This document shows, one piece after another, positions 33,657-45,249 of a DNA stretch of 49,928 nt. The stretch is taken from the NCBI GenBank assembly GCA_029547045.1, contig JAKPQL010000115.1, positions 1 through 49,928 on the forward strand, read 5' to 3'. Position 1 is the first letter of the stretch, and each line of letters starts with the position of its first letter. The notes below the pieces were generated by a model. The model was not told where the DNA came from. It saw nothing but the letters and a program-made list of their open reading frames with translations, and made no database searches. Source of the DNA: Deltaproteobacteria bacterium (GTDB lineage Bacteria; Desulfobacterota; Desulfomonilia; UBA1062). A program made the position numbers and the translations under genes.

Positions 33657-35324
33657 ATGGAATCGAAGCCCTGGCATGCGCACTACGACTACAACGTCCC
33701 CACCGCCATCCGCTACCCGAGGATCCCTGCCCAGAGCATGTTCCAGCTCCCGGCGGGCTCGTTCCCGGACAGACCGTGCGTGAACTTCTACGGCACCGAA
33801 CTGAGCTTCTGGCAGATCCGCGAGCAGATGCTCCGCCTGACCAACGCGCTCGGCAGGCTCGGCGTGACCAAGGGAGACCGGGTGGGCATCCACCTGCCCA
33901 ACTGCCCGCAGTTCGTGATCTCCTACCTGGCCACGCTGTCGCTGGGCGCCATCGTCACGAACCTGAACCCGCTGTACACCGCCGGCGAGCTCAAGCACAT
34001 CATGGAGATCACGGGCATGGAGACGCTCATCACCTTCGACATGGTGCTGGGCCACATCCGGCCCCTTGCCAGGGAGGTCGGCCTCAAGCGCATCGTGGTG
34101 ACCCGGGTGACGGACTACATCACCGGCTTCCCCGTGAGCACGGCCAAGGACCTTGACCTGAACAAAGACGAGGGGTGGCACCACTTCTCGGAGCTCATCG
34201 AGTCCACCACCGAGACCCGGCTCCCCCGCATCCCCTTCAGCCCTGCTGACGCGGCCATGATCCAGTTCACCGGAGGCACCACGGGAGTGCCCAAGGGCGC
34301 CCTGCTCACCCACGCCAACATCGTGGCCGCCACCTTCCAGGCATCTCTGTGGGGCTCGCCCACCATCAGCGTCATCCCGGTCGAGCAGCGCAAGGTCCTG
34401 AGCGTGCTGCCCTACTTCCACGTGTACGGCAACATCGTGGCCATGAACTGGTCGTTCTTCAACTGCGCCACCCAGATCCTGGTCCCGCGGTTCGACATCG
34501 AGGAGCTCATGGGCATCATCGCCAGGTTCGACAGCATCACCTTCTTCCCGGCCGTGCCCACCCTCATCACCGCGGTCATCAACCACCCCAGGGCCTTCGA
34601 ACTGAACCTGGCCAAACGCCTGGGCCTGCTCAACTCGGGCGCAGCGCCCATGGCCACAGAGCTCATCGAGAAGGTCCAGGACATGGGCATCTTCTTCAGC
34701 GAGGGCTACGGCCTGTCCGAGTCCACCTCGCTGGGCATCGCCAACCCCATTCTCGGCATGAAGAAGAACGGCTCCATCGGCATCCCGTTCCCTGACAACG
34801 ACGTGCGCCTGGTGGACATAGAGAACGGCACCACCGAGGTCAAGCCCGGTGAGCCCGGCGAGATCATCATGAGGGGCCCGCTCATCATGCAGGGCTACTG
34901 GAACAACCCCGCCGAGACGGCGGGCCAGCTCACGGACGGGTGGCTCCACACGGGCGACATCGCAGTGGCGGACGAGGACGGGTACATCTTCATCGTGGAC
35001 CGCAAGAAGGACATGATCATCGCAGGCGGGTTCAACATCTACCCCCGGGAGATCGACGAGGTCCTCTTCCAGCACCCCAAGGTGGCCGAGGCGGTCTCCG
35101 TGGGCGTGCCGGACGAATACCGGGGCGAGACGGTGAAGGCCTTCATCGTGCTGAAGCCCGGCGAGACGGCAACTGAGCAGGAGATCGTGGAGTTCTGCAA
35201 GACCAGGCTCACGGCATACAAGGTGCCCAAGCACGTGGAGTTCCGTGACTCGCTCCCCAAGAGCGCAGTGGGCAAGATCCTGCGCAAGATCCTGCGGGAG
35301 GAGGAGGCGCAGAAGAAGAAATAG
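33657..35324 (+). CDS. fadD: Long-chain (or medium-chain) acyl-CoA synthetase
   Basis: A 555-residue AMP-forming acyl-CoA ligase. The P-loop FTGGTTGVPKGA, GYGLSEST, TGDIAVADEDGYIFIVDRKKDMI and the C-terminal LPKSAVGKILRKIL lysine are all present. It activates fatty or aromatic acids as CoA thioesters, giving substrate for the beta-oxidation genes. GGAGGAG precedes the ATG. It converges on fhs with only 18 bases between stops. Confidence 0.93.
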   Translation: MESKPWHAHYDYNVPTAIRYPRIPAQSMFQLPAGSFPDRPCVNFYGTELSFWQIREQMLRLTNALGRLGVTKGDRVGIHLPNCPQFVISYLATLSLGAIVTNLNPLYTAGELKHIMEITGMETLITFDMVLGHIRPLAREVGLKRIVVTRVTDYITGFPVSTAKDLDLNKDEGWHHFSELIESTTETRLPRIPFSPADAAMIQFTGGTTGVPKGALLTHANIVAATFQASLWGSPTISVIPVEQRKVLSVLPYFHVYGNIVAMNWSFFNCATQILVPRFDIEELMGIIARFDSITFFPAVPTLITAVINHPRAFELNLAKRLGLLNSGAAPMATELIEKVQDMGIFFSEGYGLSESTSLGIANPILGMKKNGSIGIPFPDNDVRLVDIENGTTEVKPGEPGEIIMRGPLIMQGYWNNPAETAGQLTDGWLHTGDIAVADEDGYIFIVDRKKDMIIAGGFNIYPREIDEVLFQHPKVAEAVSVGVPDEYRGETVKAFIVLKPGETATEQEIVEFCKTRLTAYKVPKHVEFRDSLPKSAVGKILRKILREEEAQKKK

Positions 35325-35342
35325 TGCCCTGTGGTCGGCGAC

Positions 35343-36962
35343 CTAGAACAGACCGCTGATGTTGCCGTCGCCGTCCACGTCGATGGCGAGCGCGGCAGGG
35401 GTCCTGGGAAGGCCGGGCATGGCCATGATCCTGCCCGTGTAGATCACCACGAACCCGGCCCCGGCGGACACCCGGGCGCCGCTCACGGTGATGGTGAAGG
35501 GTTCTTTCGGGAACCCCGGGACCTTGGGGTTGTCCGTGAGCGAGCTCTGGGTCTTGGCGATGCAGACGGGCAGGTTGGCGTACCCCATGTTCTCGATGGC
35601 CCGGATGTCGGCGGCGGCCTGGGAGGTGAATACCACGTCCCGGGCGCCGTAAACCTTTTCTGCAACGGTCCGCACCTTGTCCATGATGGGCATGGCGAGG
35701 TCGTAGAGCATGCGGAACGCGTTCCCGTGCCCGCACGCCCGGACCACCTTCTCGGCCAGTTCGAGCCCGCCTTCACCCCCGGACTCGCGGAAATCGGTGA
35801 TCACGGCCTCACAGCCCAGGTCCTCGCACCTTGCCTTGAGCTCCAGCAGGTCGTGTTCGCTGTCCACAAGGAACCGGTTGATGGATATCACGGCAGGCAC
35901 CCCGAAGGCACGCAGGGTGTCCAGGTGCTTGCGGATGTTGTCGATGCCGTGCAGCACGAAGGCCCGCTGCGTCACCACCAGCACCGCGGCCGACGGTTTC
36001 AGGCCACCGGTGCGGCACTTGATGTGGAAGAACTTCTCCGCGCCCAGGTCGGCCCCGAACCCCGCCTCGGTGACGGTGTAGTCGGCGAGCTTGAGGGCCA
36101 TCCGGGTGGCTGCGAGCGAATTGCACCCGTGGGCGATGTTGGCGAACGGCCCGCCGTGCACGAACACCGGTACCCCCTCCACAGACTGCACCAGGTTGGG
36201 GTTCACGGCGTGCTTGAGCAGGGCCGCCATGGCTCCGGCTCCGCCGATGTCCTTCGCAAAGACGGGCTTGCGCAGGTAGTCGTAGCCCACGATGACGTTG
36301 CCGATCCGCGCCTTGAGCTCGATCAGGTCTCTGGACAGGCACAGGATGGCCATGATCTCTGAGGCGGCGGTGATCTCGAACCCGTCCTCCCGCATGACGC
36401 CGTTCAGGCCCCTGTCCTCCAGGCCGAGGATGACGCTCCTGAGCGACCGGTCGTTCATGTCGATGACGCGCTTCCAGACCACGTGGCGGGGGTTGAGCTC
36501 AGGGGAGCTCCGGTGGTGGAGGTGGTTGTCCGTCACCGCTGCCAGCAGGTTGTGGGCCGCCGTGATGGCGTGGAGGTCGCCGGTGAAGTGGAGGTTGATG
36601 TCCTCCATGGGCAGCACCTGGGAATACCCGCCGCCCGCGGCCCCACCCTTGAGCCCCATGCAGGGTCCGAGCGAAGGCTCGCGGATGGCCATGACGGCCC
36701 GTCTGCCGATCCGGTTCAGGGCCTGGCCCAGTCCGATGGTGGTGGTGGTCTTGCCCTCGCCCATGGAGGTGGGCGACATGGCGGTCACCAGGATGAGGTG
36801 GCCGTCAGGGGTGTCATGGAATCGATCCATGACGGACAGGGGGATCTTGGCCATGTGCCTGCCGTACGGGACGATGTCGTCCCCATTCAGGCCTGCGGCC
36901 CGTGCGATCTCCGAGATGGGCCTGAGCTCAATGGCCTGGGCTATCTCGATGTCGGATTTCAT
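35343..36962 (-). CDS. fhs: Formate-tetrahydrofolate ligase
   Basis: A 539-residue enzyme that joins formate to tetrahydrofolate with ATP, entering the methyl branch of C1 metabolism. PTSMGEGKTTTTIGLGQAL is the ATP/formate loop; FVHGGPFANIAHGCNS and FGADLGAEKF are family signatures. ATG at 36962 follows GGGAGACGG. It follows the ACT-domain protein by 23 bases, so the two are probably one operon. The presence of a formate dehydrogenase suggests formate-linked C1 flow, either Wood-Ljungdahl or purine supply. Confidence 0.95.
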   Translation of the reverse strand: MKSDIEIAQAIELRPISEIARAAGLNGDDIVPYGRHMAKIPLSVMDRFHDTPDGHLILVTAMSPTSMGEGKTTTTIGLGQALNRIGRRAVMAIREPSLGPCMGLKGGAAGGGYSQVLPMEDINLHFTGDLHAITAAHNLLAAVTDNHLHHRSSPELNPRHVVWKRVIDMNDRSLRSVILGLEDRGLNGVMREDGFEITAASEIMAILCLSRDLIELKARIGNVIVGYDYLRKPVFAKDIGGAGAMAALLKHAVNPNLVQSVEGVPVFVHGGPFANIAHGCNSLAATRMALKLADYTVTEAGFGADLGAEKFFHIKCRTGGLKPSAAVLVVTQRAFVLHGIDNIRKHLDTLRAFGVPAVISINRFLVDSEHDLLELKARCEDLGCEAVITDFRESGGEGGLELAEKVVRACGHGNAFRMLYDLAMPIMDKVRTVAEKVYGARDVVFTSQAAADIRAIENMGYANLPVCIAKTQSSLTDNPKVPGFPKEPFTITVSGARVSAGAGFVVIYTGRIMAMPGLPRTPAALAIDVDGDGNISGLF

Positions 36963-36985
36963 GTCCCGTCTCCCTGGCCCCTGCG

Positions 36986-38143
36986 CTATACCCTGGGTAT
37001 TCCGAAGCCCCGGAGCAGCCCGGTGAGCGATTCCCTGCTCAGGGCGTGCTGGTTCAGGAGCTCGAGCATGACCTTCAGATCGAAGATGGTTCGGATCCCC
37101 GGGGTCATGGGGTACTCCGCGTCAACATCCGAGATGAGGGTGATGTCCTCCTGCGCCACCCGCTCCAGGGCCATGACGTCCGCAATGATCCTGGTGCGGT
37201 CCACGCCCTGCATAATCCCTGCGGGCAGATCGCCGATGACGGCCTGGGAGTCGTCGTCCATGGGGAGCTCGTAGCCGAAGGCATAGTCGATGCCAAGGCG
37301 CTTCTGCATGTCCTGGGCGAAAAAGGAAAAGGCGCTCGTGATGAGCCCGATCCGGTACCCCATGATCCTGAGGGTCTGGACGAGCTCCCTGGTGCCCATG
37401 CTGAAGCTCACGGACTGCAAGAGGGTCTCGATGACCGAGGCGGGCAGTCCTTCCAGCATGGCCGCGCTCCGGTGCATGTACGCCAGGTCGGTCTCGCTCG
37501 GGTCGCTCCGTGAAAGGGCACTTGCCTCGATGCCCGCCTGCATCGTAACCTCGCGCAGGGTGGCGCTGTCCATGAAGCTGCCCGAGATGTCGAAGAGGAT
37601 GACCTTCTTCTTCTTGTTGAACACGTCCTCGGTCTGGAACATGGTGTCGATGCCCACTGCGCGCATGGTATCGCGGATGGCGGCCTTGAGGTTGTCCGTG
37701 GGCAGGGCGCTGCGGCTGATGTCTAGGAGGAGGTCCATGAGGAAGACCTCCTCCCGGGCCACCACCTCGGAGACCTCGATGTTGATGTTGTACGTGCCGA
37801 GCTTCTCCGTGATGGCGGCGATGATGCCCGACTTGTCCCTGCCCACCAGGGTGACCAGCATGTTCTTCTTCTGGGCGCTCCCGGCCATGGGTGTATACTT
37901 CTCGATGGCGAGCTTGAGGCCCGTGTCCGCGGCGATCCGGTCCACGATGGCGCGGAACTCCTTCACCGTGACCGTTGCGGCCCCGAGGTCCACCACGAGG
38001 TAGATGGTGAACAGGCCGTGCAGCACATCCTGGCGCAGGTCCACGATGTTGCCCCTGACCCGGGCGATGGGCGAGGTGATGGCGCCCACGAGCCCCACTG
38101 AATCCGTCCCGATTCCATACACAATGTAGAGCATGCGGTTCAT
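36986..38143 (-). CDS. Two-ACT-domain protein with degenerate SerB-like HAD domain
   Basis: A 385-residue protein with ACT domains at about 4-85 and 95-170 and a phosphoserine-phosphatase-like HAD domain from 180. In motif I the expected DxDxS/T is DISGS (Asp185, Ser187): the second, general-acid Asp is lost. Motif IV is DVDAEY instead of GDxxND. GYRIGLITSAFSFFAQ keeps the SerB backbone. The domain therefore may bind but not hydrolyse, with ACT domains sensing an amino acid. ATG at 38143 follows AGGAG. It stands upstream of fhs in one operon. Confidence 0.85.
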   Translation of the reverse strand: MNRMLYIVYGIGTDSVGLVGAITSPIARVRGNIVDLRQDVLHGLFTIYLVVDLGAATVTVKEFRAIVDRIAADTGLKLAIEKYTPMAGSAQKKNMLVTLVGRDKSGIIAAITEKLGTYNINIEVSEVVAREEVFLMDLLLDISRSALPTDNLKAAIRDTMRAVGIDTMFQTEDVFNKKKKVILFDISGSFMDSATLREVTMQAGIEASALSRSDPSETDLAYMHRSAAMLEGLPASVIETLLQSVSFSMGTRELVQTLRIMGYRIGLITSAFSFFAQDMQKRLGIDYAFGYELPMDDDSQAVIGDLPAGIMQGVDRTRIIADVMALERVAQEDITLISDVDAEYPMTPGIRTIFDLKVMLELLNQHALSRESLTGLLRGFGIPRV

Positions 38144-38280
38144 TCGCGCTCTCCTGAAGAGAAAGTGTGCAAATTCTAGTGAAAATCGGCCGTCTTGGGT
38201 AGCGAAAAATGGCACCGGCGCCATTCAGGCAACAGGAGACAGGCCTTCCCTCTCAGGCCCCTGACCCTTATATATTCACC

Positions 38281-39438
38281 ATGCGCACATCCAGGGCCAT
38301 CTCCCTCCCCCCGGGGTTCAGCCGTCTCGTGCCGGCCCTTCTCCTCGTGTCGGCCATGGGCGTCTTCACCCCTGCCGCCTGGGGACAAGACACCATCAAG
38401 GTGGCCTCGATCTATGCCCATTCCGGCGTGGCTGCAGAATCGAACGTCTACTCCATCAGGGGCGTGCGGGATGCCGTCCGGGAGATCAATGCCCGCGGCG
38501 GGGTCCTGGGCAGGACCGTGGAGCTCGTGGAGCTGGACAACAAGAGCTCGCCCATCGGCTCCAAGGTGGCGGCCCTTCAGGCCGTGAAGCAGGGCGTGAC
38601 GGCCATCATCGGCGCGGACTGGAGCTCCCATACCCTGGCCGTGGCACGCGTGGCCCAGGATCATCAGACCCCCATGATCACCAACATCTCCACCCATGAC
38701 CAGATCACGGCAACCGGCAATTACATCTTCCGCGTCTGCTACACCGACGCCCAGCAGGGCAGGGCCGTGGCCAGCTTCGCAAGGGAGGTTCTCAGGGCGC
38801 GCACCGCGGTCATGCTCGTGGACCTCACCAGCGACTATGCCATGGGGCTTTCCGGGGAGTTCCGGAAACGGTTCGAGCGCCTTGGCGGGAAGGTACTCCT
38901 GAGGCTCGACTACACCATGAAGACCCTCGATGCCTCTTCCCTGGCCTCGCGCACCCGCAGGGCGGACCCGGACGTGGTATTCATACCCGGGTACGAGGAG
39001 AGCGCGGTGATCATACGGCAACTCGCGGCATCCCGGGTCCGGGCCATACCATTGGGAGGGGACGGCTGGGGCTCGGAAAGCTTTTTCAAGAAGGGCGGCT
39101 CTGATATCGTGGAGGCCTACTATTCCGCCCACTGGAGCGAAGAGCTGAAAGGGCAACGGACCAGGGATTTTGTGAAAAAGTACAAAGGCAGCACCGCCGC
39201 GGGGCTGGACGTCCAGGCGCTGGCCTATGACGCAGTCTTCCTCCTGGCGGACGCCGTGAAGCGGGCAGGCACCTCTGACAGGGCCAAGGTTCGCGATGCC
39301 CTGGCGGACACGGTTGGTTTCCAGGGGGTCACGGGAACCATTTCCTTCGATGCCCAGGGTGACCCCCGCAAGGAGGTAGTGATCATGAAGATCCGCAGGG
39401 GCGTGCCCTCCTATACCAGGAGCATCCTGCCGCCATGA
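38281..39438 (+). CDS. Periplasmic LivK-type binding protein, copy 1
   Basis: A 385-residue type I solute-binding protein of the branched-chain amino acid family. A signal peptide ends near AWG at residues 33-35. VASIYAHSGVAAESN, INARGGVLGRTVEL and ITNISTHDQIT are the family pattern. ATG at 38281 gives the best signal peptide, though no strong ribosome site is seen; a start at 38209 would place the signal inside the protein. It is divergent from the ACT-domain gene and overlaps copy 2 by four bases. No permease or ATPase gene follows. Confidence 0.88.
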   Translation: MRTSRAISLPPGFSRLVPALLLVSAMGVFTPAAWGQDTIKVASIYAHSGVAAESNVYSIRGVRDAVREINARGGVLGRTVELVELDNKSSPIGSKVAALQAVKQGVTAIIGADWSSHTLAVARVAQDHQTPMITNISTHDQITATGNYIFRVCYTDAQQGRAVASFAREVLRARTAVMLVDLTSDYAMGLSGEFRKRFERLGGKVLLRLDYTMKTLDASSLASRTRRADPDVVFIPGYEESAVIIRQLAASRVRAIPLGGDGWGSESFFKKGGSDIVEAYYSAHWSEELKGQRTRDFVKKYKGSTAAGLDVQALAYDAVFLLADAVKRAGTSDRAKVRDALADTVGFQGVTGTISFDAQGDPRKEVVIMKIRRGVPSYTRSILPP

Positions 39439-40616
39439 TGAAGACATCGTTCAGGAAGACCCTGCACCGGACGCGTACGCTGCGGCTTCTGTCCGTGCTG
39501 CCCCTGGTCTGCGCCCTCATCCTGGCTGCCGCAGGGGAGCAGGCCCGTGCCGCACACCCCGTGAAGCTCGCCCTGATCATTGCCGAGACCGGTATCGCCG
39601 CCAAGGAGGAGATCCCGGCCATCCAGGCGGCACGGCTCGCCGTGGAGGAGATCAATGCATCGGGAGGCCTTCTGGGCCACCCCGTGACCCTGGTGGTCAT
39701 CGACAACAAGAGTACGCCGCTGGGGGCCAAGAAGGCTGCGGAGGAGGCGGTGAAACAGGGGGTCATCGGGGTCGTCGGCGCCTTCCGGAGCTCCCATTCC
39801 CTTGCCATGGTTCCGGTGGTCCAGAAGGCCGGGGTGCCCATGATCACGCCGCCAGCCACGAACCCGGACGTGACCGCAGGGTCGGACTACGTTTTCCGGG
39901 CATGCTTCATCGACTCGTTCCAGGGGCGGGTCATGGCGGAGCTCGCGTACCGGGACCTCGGGCTGAAGACCGCCGTGGCGCTCACCAACATCACGGAGAA
40001 CTACAGCATCACCCTGACCCGGTTCTTCCGGGAGCATTTCGAGCGCGTGGGCGGCACGTTCCTGTGGGAGGGCTCGTACCCCGGTACGGCCACCGACTTC
40101 AGGGACATCCTTGGACGGGTGAAAGACCTGCACCCCGACGCCGTGTTCATCCCGGGATATGCCCGCGACAGCGGGCTCATCATCAGCCAGGCCAGGGCCA
40201 TGGGCATCGACCCCGTGTTCCTCGGCGGAGACGCCTGGGACCAGGGCATCGTGGAGTATGCCGGCAGGGCCCTCGAGGGTTCCTACTACTCGTCTCACTG
40301 GCACCATGACGTGCCCTTTGCCGCCAACGAGCACCTCAAGAAGGCATTCCGGAGGAAGTTCGGCAACGCCCAGATCGACAACATGCGCATCCCGCTGACC
40401 TATGATGCAGTCATGCTCTTCGCGGACGCGGCGAGGCGCTCGGCATCGCTCGCACCCCGGGACATCAGGGCAGCCCTTGCACAGACGAAGGACTTCAAGG
40501 GGGCCACCGGGAGCATCACCTTTGACAGGGACGGGAACCCTGTGGGCAAGGAGGCGAGCATCATGCGGTTCAATGATGGGGCCTGGCGATACTACAAGAG
40601 CTTTTCTTCCCCCTGA
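39435..40616 (+). CDS. Periplasmic LivK-type binding protein, copy 2
   Basis: A 393-residue paralogue of copy 1, with a signal peptide ending near ARA (38-40) and IAETGIAAKEE, INASGGLLGHPVTL, GVPMITPPATN, and the C-terminal FKGATGSITFDRDGN. ATG at 39435 overlaps the stop of copy 1, so they are translated together. The sensor kinase follows 111 bases downstream. The ligand is unknown. Confidence 0.9.
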   Translation: MMKTSFRKTLHRTRTLRLLSVLPLVCALILAAAGEQARAAHPVKLALIIAETGIAAKEEIPAIQAARLAVEEINASGGLLGHPVTLVVIDNKSTPLGAKKAAEEAVKQGVIGVVGAFRSSHSLAMVPVVQKAGVPMITPPATNPDVTAGSDYVFRACFIDSFQGRVMAELAYRDLGLKTAVALTNITENYSITLTRFFREHFERVGGTFLWEGSYPGTATDFRDILGRVKDLHPDAVFIPGYARDSGLIISQARAMGIDPVFLGGDAWDQGIVEYAGRALEGSYYSSHWHHDVPFAANEHLKKAFRRKFGNAQIDNMRIPLTYDAVMLFADAARRSASLAPRDIRAALAQTKDFKGATGSITFDRDGNPVGKEASIMRFNDGAWRYYKSFSSP

Positions 40617-40727
40617 GCCGCATCGCCCGCAGGTGGGAATCAACCCGCAGGAGGCACCACACTACGCCCCCCCCGGCCGGTTATCCCTGTGCGCCTTTTT
40701 TCCGATGAGGTACACAAGGTGCCTGTG

Positions 40728-42815
40728 ATGAAGTTTCAGAGCCTCAGATTCAAGATCAATGCGGCCATAACCCTGGCATGCCTCATCGTGGCCCTGTTCT
40801 TCGGCGCCGTCTTCTCCTTCTTCGAGGCACACCGGAGGGAGGTGCGGATCCAGGAGATCCGGCTGCTGCTGAGCACGGTGTTCGAGCAGAAGAGGGATGA
40901 GATCGCCAACGAGATCTTCGCCCGGCAGGAAGAGGCCCTCAAGATCTCCATGCAGAACCTCCTGCAGGTGAAAGGGATCACCGAGATCGCGGTCCACGAT
41001 ACCGACGGGAATCCCCTGTTCTCCACGGATCACGCCCTCGACCGCATCCTCACCTCGAAAGAGCGCTCAGCGCTCACCAGCGAGGCTTCCTTCGGGAGGA
41101 CGGAGATCCTCGGACGATCCCATGCGGAATATGCCACCGCCATCGAGGTCATCGGCGAACGCGTAGGCTTCATCAGGATGTTCTACGACCTGGAAGAGCT
41201 GGACATGGAGTCGCTGCGAGCGTTCTGGATGTTCGTGGCCCTGCTGGTGTCAACACTCTTCGTCATGTCCTTCCTGCTCAACAAGCTGCTCCACCGATTC
41301 GTCCTGCGACCGACCACCATGCTCGGGGAAGCCATTGCCAGGCTCCAGAACGGGGAGCTGGGCGGCCAGATCCCCCAGCTGTCAGCGGACGAGATCGGCA
41401 GGGTGGCCATGGCCTTCAACGACCTCTCAGCCATGCTGGAAGAGCAGCACAGAGCCCTGCTGGCATCCATGGAAACAAGGCAGAAGTACGCCCGGGAACT
41501 CGAGCAGGCCAACAAGGTACTGGAACAGCTCAATGCCCGCCTGGAAGACATGGTCCAGGAGCGGACCGCAGAGCTCCTGAAGAGCAATGAGCAGCTCCGG
41601 ACAGAGATGAACGAGCGCATCAAGGCTGACAGGGCGCGCGTGGAGCTCGAGGAGCGCCTGGCCCGCTCCCAGAAGATGGAGGCCCTGGGACTGCTCGCAG
41701 GAGGGGTGGCCCACGACCTGAACAACGTGCTCTCCGGGACCGTGAGCTACCCTGACCTCCTCCTCATGGAACTGCCCGAGGACAGCCCCCTGCGCAAACC
41801 CCTCCGGACCATCCGCGACTCCGGACAGAAGGCGGCAGCCATCGTCCAGGACCTCCTCACCCTTGCCCGGCGCGGGGTCATGAGCATGGAGACCCTGGAC
41901 CTGAACGAGCAGATCATCCATGATTACCTCGGGTCGCCCGAGCACCTGCATCTCGTGACACAGCACCCCGACACCCGCATCGAGCTGCGGCTCGACGAGA
42001 ACCTCCTGAAGATCAAGGGCTCCCCCGTCCACCTCAGGAAGACCCTCATGAACCTCGTCATCAACGCCATGGAGGCCCAGCCGCAGGGCGGCAGGATCAC
42101 CATCACCACGCAGAACACCTTTGTGGAACGGCCCATCGAGGGCTACGACGCAGTGTCCATCGGGGATTACGTGGTGCTCAGGGTGGAGGACGACGGAGTG
42201 GGCATCGAACAGCAAGACCTCAAGCGCATCTTCGAACCCTTCTACTCCAAGAAGGTCATGGGCAGGAGCGGGACAGGGCTCGGCATGGCCGTGGTCTGGG
42301 GGACCGTGCAGGACCACCGGGGGTACATCAATGTCCACAGCAGTCCGGGCAGGGGCTCGTCCTTCGAGCTCTACTTCCCGGTCACCCGCGAAGAGGTCTC
42401 GCCCGAAGGCCAGTCCCTGTGCGTGGACGACTACCTGGGGAGAGGGGAGCTCGTCCTGGTGGTGGACGACCTGGGCTCCCAGCGGGAGATCGCCTCGCAG
42501 ATCCTCAAGAGGCTGCGCTACACGGTGGTCACGGCGTCCAGCGGCGAGGAAGCCCTCGAATTCCTCAGGTACAATTCCTGCGACCTGGTGCTCCTAGACA
42601 TGATCATGGAGCCGGGCATGGACGGGCTCGAAACCTACCGGCAGATCATCGAGATCCACCCCGGACAGAGGGCAGTCATTGCCAGCGGATTCGCGGAGAA
42701 CGATCATGTCCGCGATGCACTGTCCCTGGGGGTGAGCCAGTACATCAGGAAGCCCTACACCATCGAGAACCTGGGACTGGGCATCGCCAAGGCCCTGGCG
42801 CGGCAGCGCTCCTGA
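40728..42815 (+). CDS. Membrane hybrid histidine kinase with C-terminal receiver
   Basis: A 695-residue sensor. Membrane helices at about 10-32 and 166-188 flank a 130-residue outer domain. HAMP (189-245) and a coiled coil (245-310) follow, then HisKA with GGVAHDLNN (His329) and HATPase motifs (LVINAME, DDGVGI, GTGLGMAVVWG). A receiver domain ends the protein with Asp624 in LLDMIMEPGMDG. ATG at 40728 follows AAGGTG; a GTG at 40689 is in frame. It stands right after two binding-protein genes and may read their bound ligand. No DNA-binding partner is adjacent. Confidence 0.92.
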   Translation: MKFQSLRFKINAAITLACLIVALFFGAVFSFFEAHRREVRIQEIRLLLSTVFEQKRDEIANEIFARQEEALKISMQNLLQVKGITEIAVHDTDGNPLFSTDHALDRILTSKERSALTSEASFGRTEILGRSHAEYATAIEVIGERVGFIRMFYDLEELDMESLRAFWMFVALLVSTLFVMSFLLNKLLHRFVLRPTTMLGEAIARLQNGELGGQIPQLSADEIGRVAMAFNDLSAMLEEQHRALLASMETRQKYARELEQANKVLEQLNARLEDMVQERTAELLKSNEQLRTEMNERIKADRARVELEERLARSQKMEALGLLAGGVAHDLNNVLSGTVSYPDLLLMELPEDSPLRKPLRTIRDSGQKAAAIVQDLLTLARRGVMSMETLDLNEQIIHDYLGSPEHLHLVTQHPDTRIELRLDENLLKIKGSPVHLRKTLMNLVINAMEAQPQGGRITITTQNTFVERPIEGYDAVSIGDYVVLRVEDDGVGIEQQDLKRIFEPFYSKKVMGRSGTGLGMAVVWGTVQDHRGYINVHSSPGRGSSFELYFPVTREEVSPEGQSLCVDDYLGRGELVLVVDDLGSQREIASQILKRLRYTVVTASSGEEALEFLRYNSCDLVLLDMIMEPGMDGLETYRQIIEIHPGQRAVIASGFAENDHVRDALSLGVSQYIRKPYTIENLGLGIAKALARQRS

Positions 42816-42831
42816 GGGGCGAACGGACCGG

Positions 42832-43113
42832 TCAGGCCTTGAAGACCCCGAGCCTGACGGGAAGCCACCAGGTGAACCCGTACACGATGGTCTTGACGAG
42901 GGTATGTGCCGGGGAGACGCCGGCCGCCGCACCGATGCCCCTGGAAAGGACAAGCTCCAGGGGGTGGCCCACGAGCCAGGTCAGCGCCAAGGACTTCCAA
43001 AGTTTCTTGAGAGTTTCATTTCTGAAGGGCCTGACAAGGCCCACCACGATGAACACCCACCCCAGGACCGCACCTGCCATCATGAGGTACCAGAACCCTC
43101 TGCTCTTGAGCAT
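42832..43113 (-). CDS. Small membrane protein of unknown function
   Basis: A 93-residue protein with hydrophobic stretches at about 8-27, 42-60 and 72-85. A good AAGGGGG site precedes the ATG at 43113. Basic residues lie between the segments. No family was recognised. It converges on the histidine kinase gene (16 bases between stops) and is divergent from the arginine decarboxylase gene. Confidence 0.65.
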   Translation of the reverse strand: MLKSRGFWYLMMAGAVLGWVFIVVGLVRPFRNETLKKLWKSLALTWLVGHPLELVLSRGIGAAAGVSPAHTLVKTIVYGFTWWLPVRLGVFKA

Positions 43114-43299
43114 GGAGCCCCCTTTCGCATTGCATACGATATTTGTGACAACCTACCAGAGAATCTGCCGGGGCGCGAGGCCCAATATGACCGTAAAAGC
43201 CGGTTCATGCTGGCCTTCACCGTCATTTTCCTGTAGAAGGGGCTGATCTTTGGGGCTATATAGCTCTAGGATTTTTTCCAGCATTGGGGGCGTACCGAT

Positions 43300-45219
<1,920 letters not shown>

Positions 45220-45249
45220 GGACGACTACCGGAGGACACCCTCGCCCCG

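Noticed and set aside
33603..35234. Minus-strand open frame of 543 codons opposite the acyl-CoA ligase
   Set aside because: It lies entirely antisense to a clear ligase gene, has no known motif and low-complexity Asp/Val/His-rich composition. Such frames are common in GC-rich DNA.
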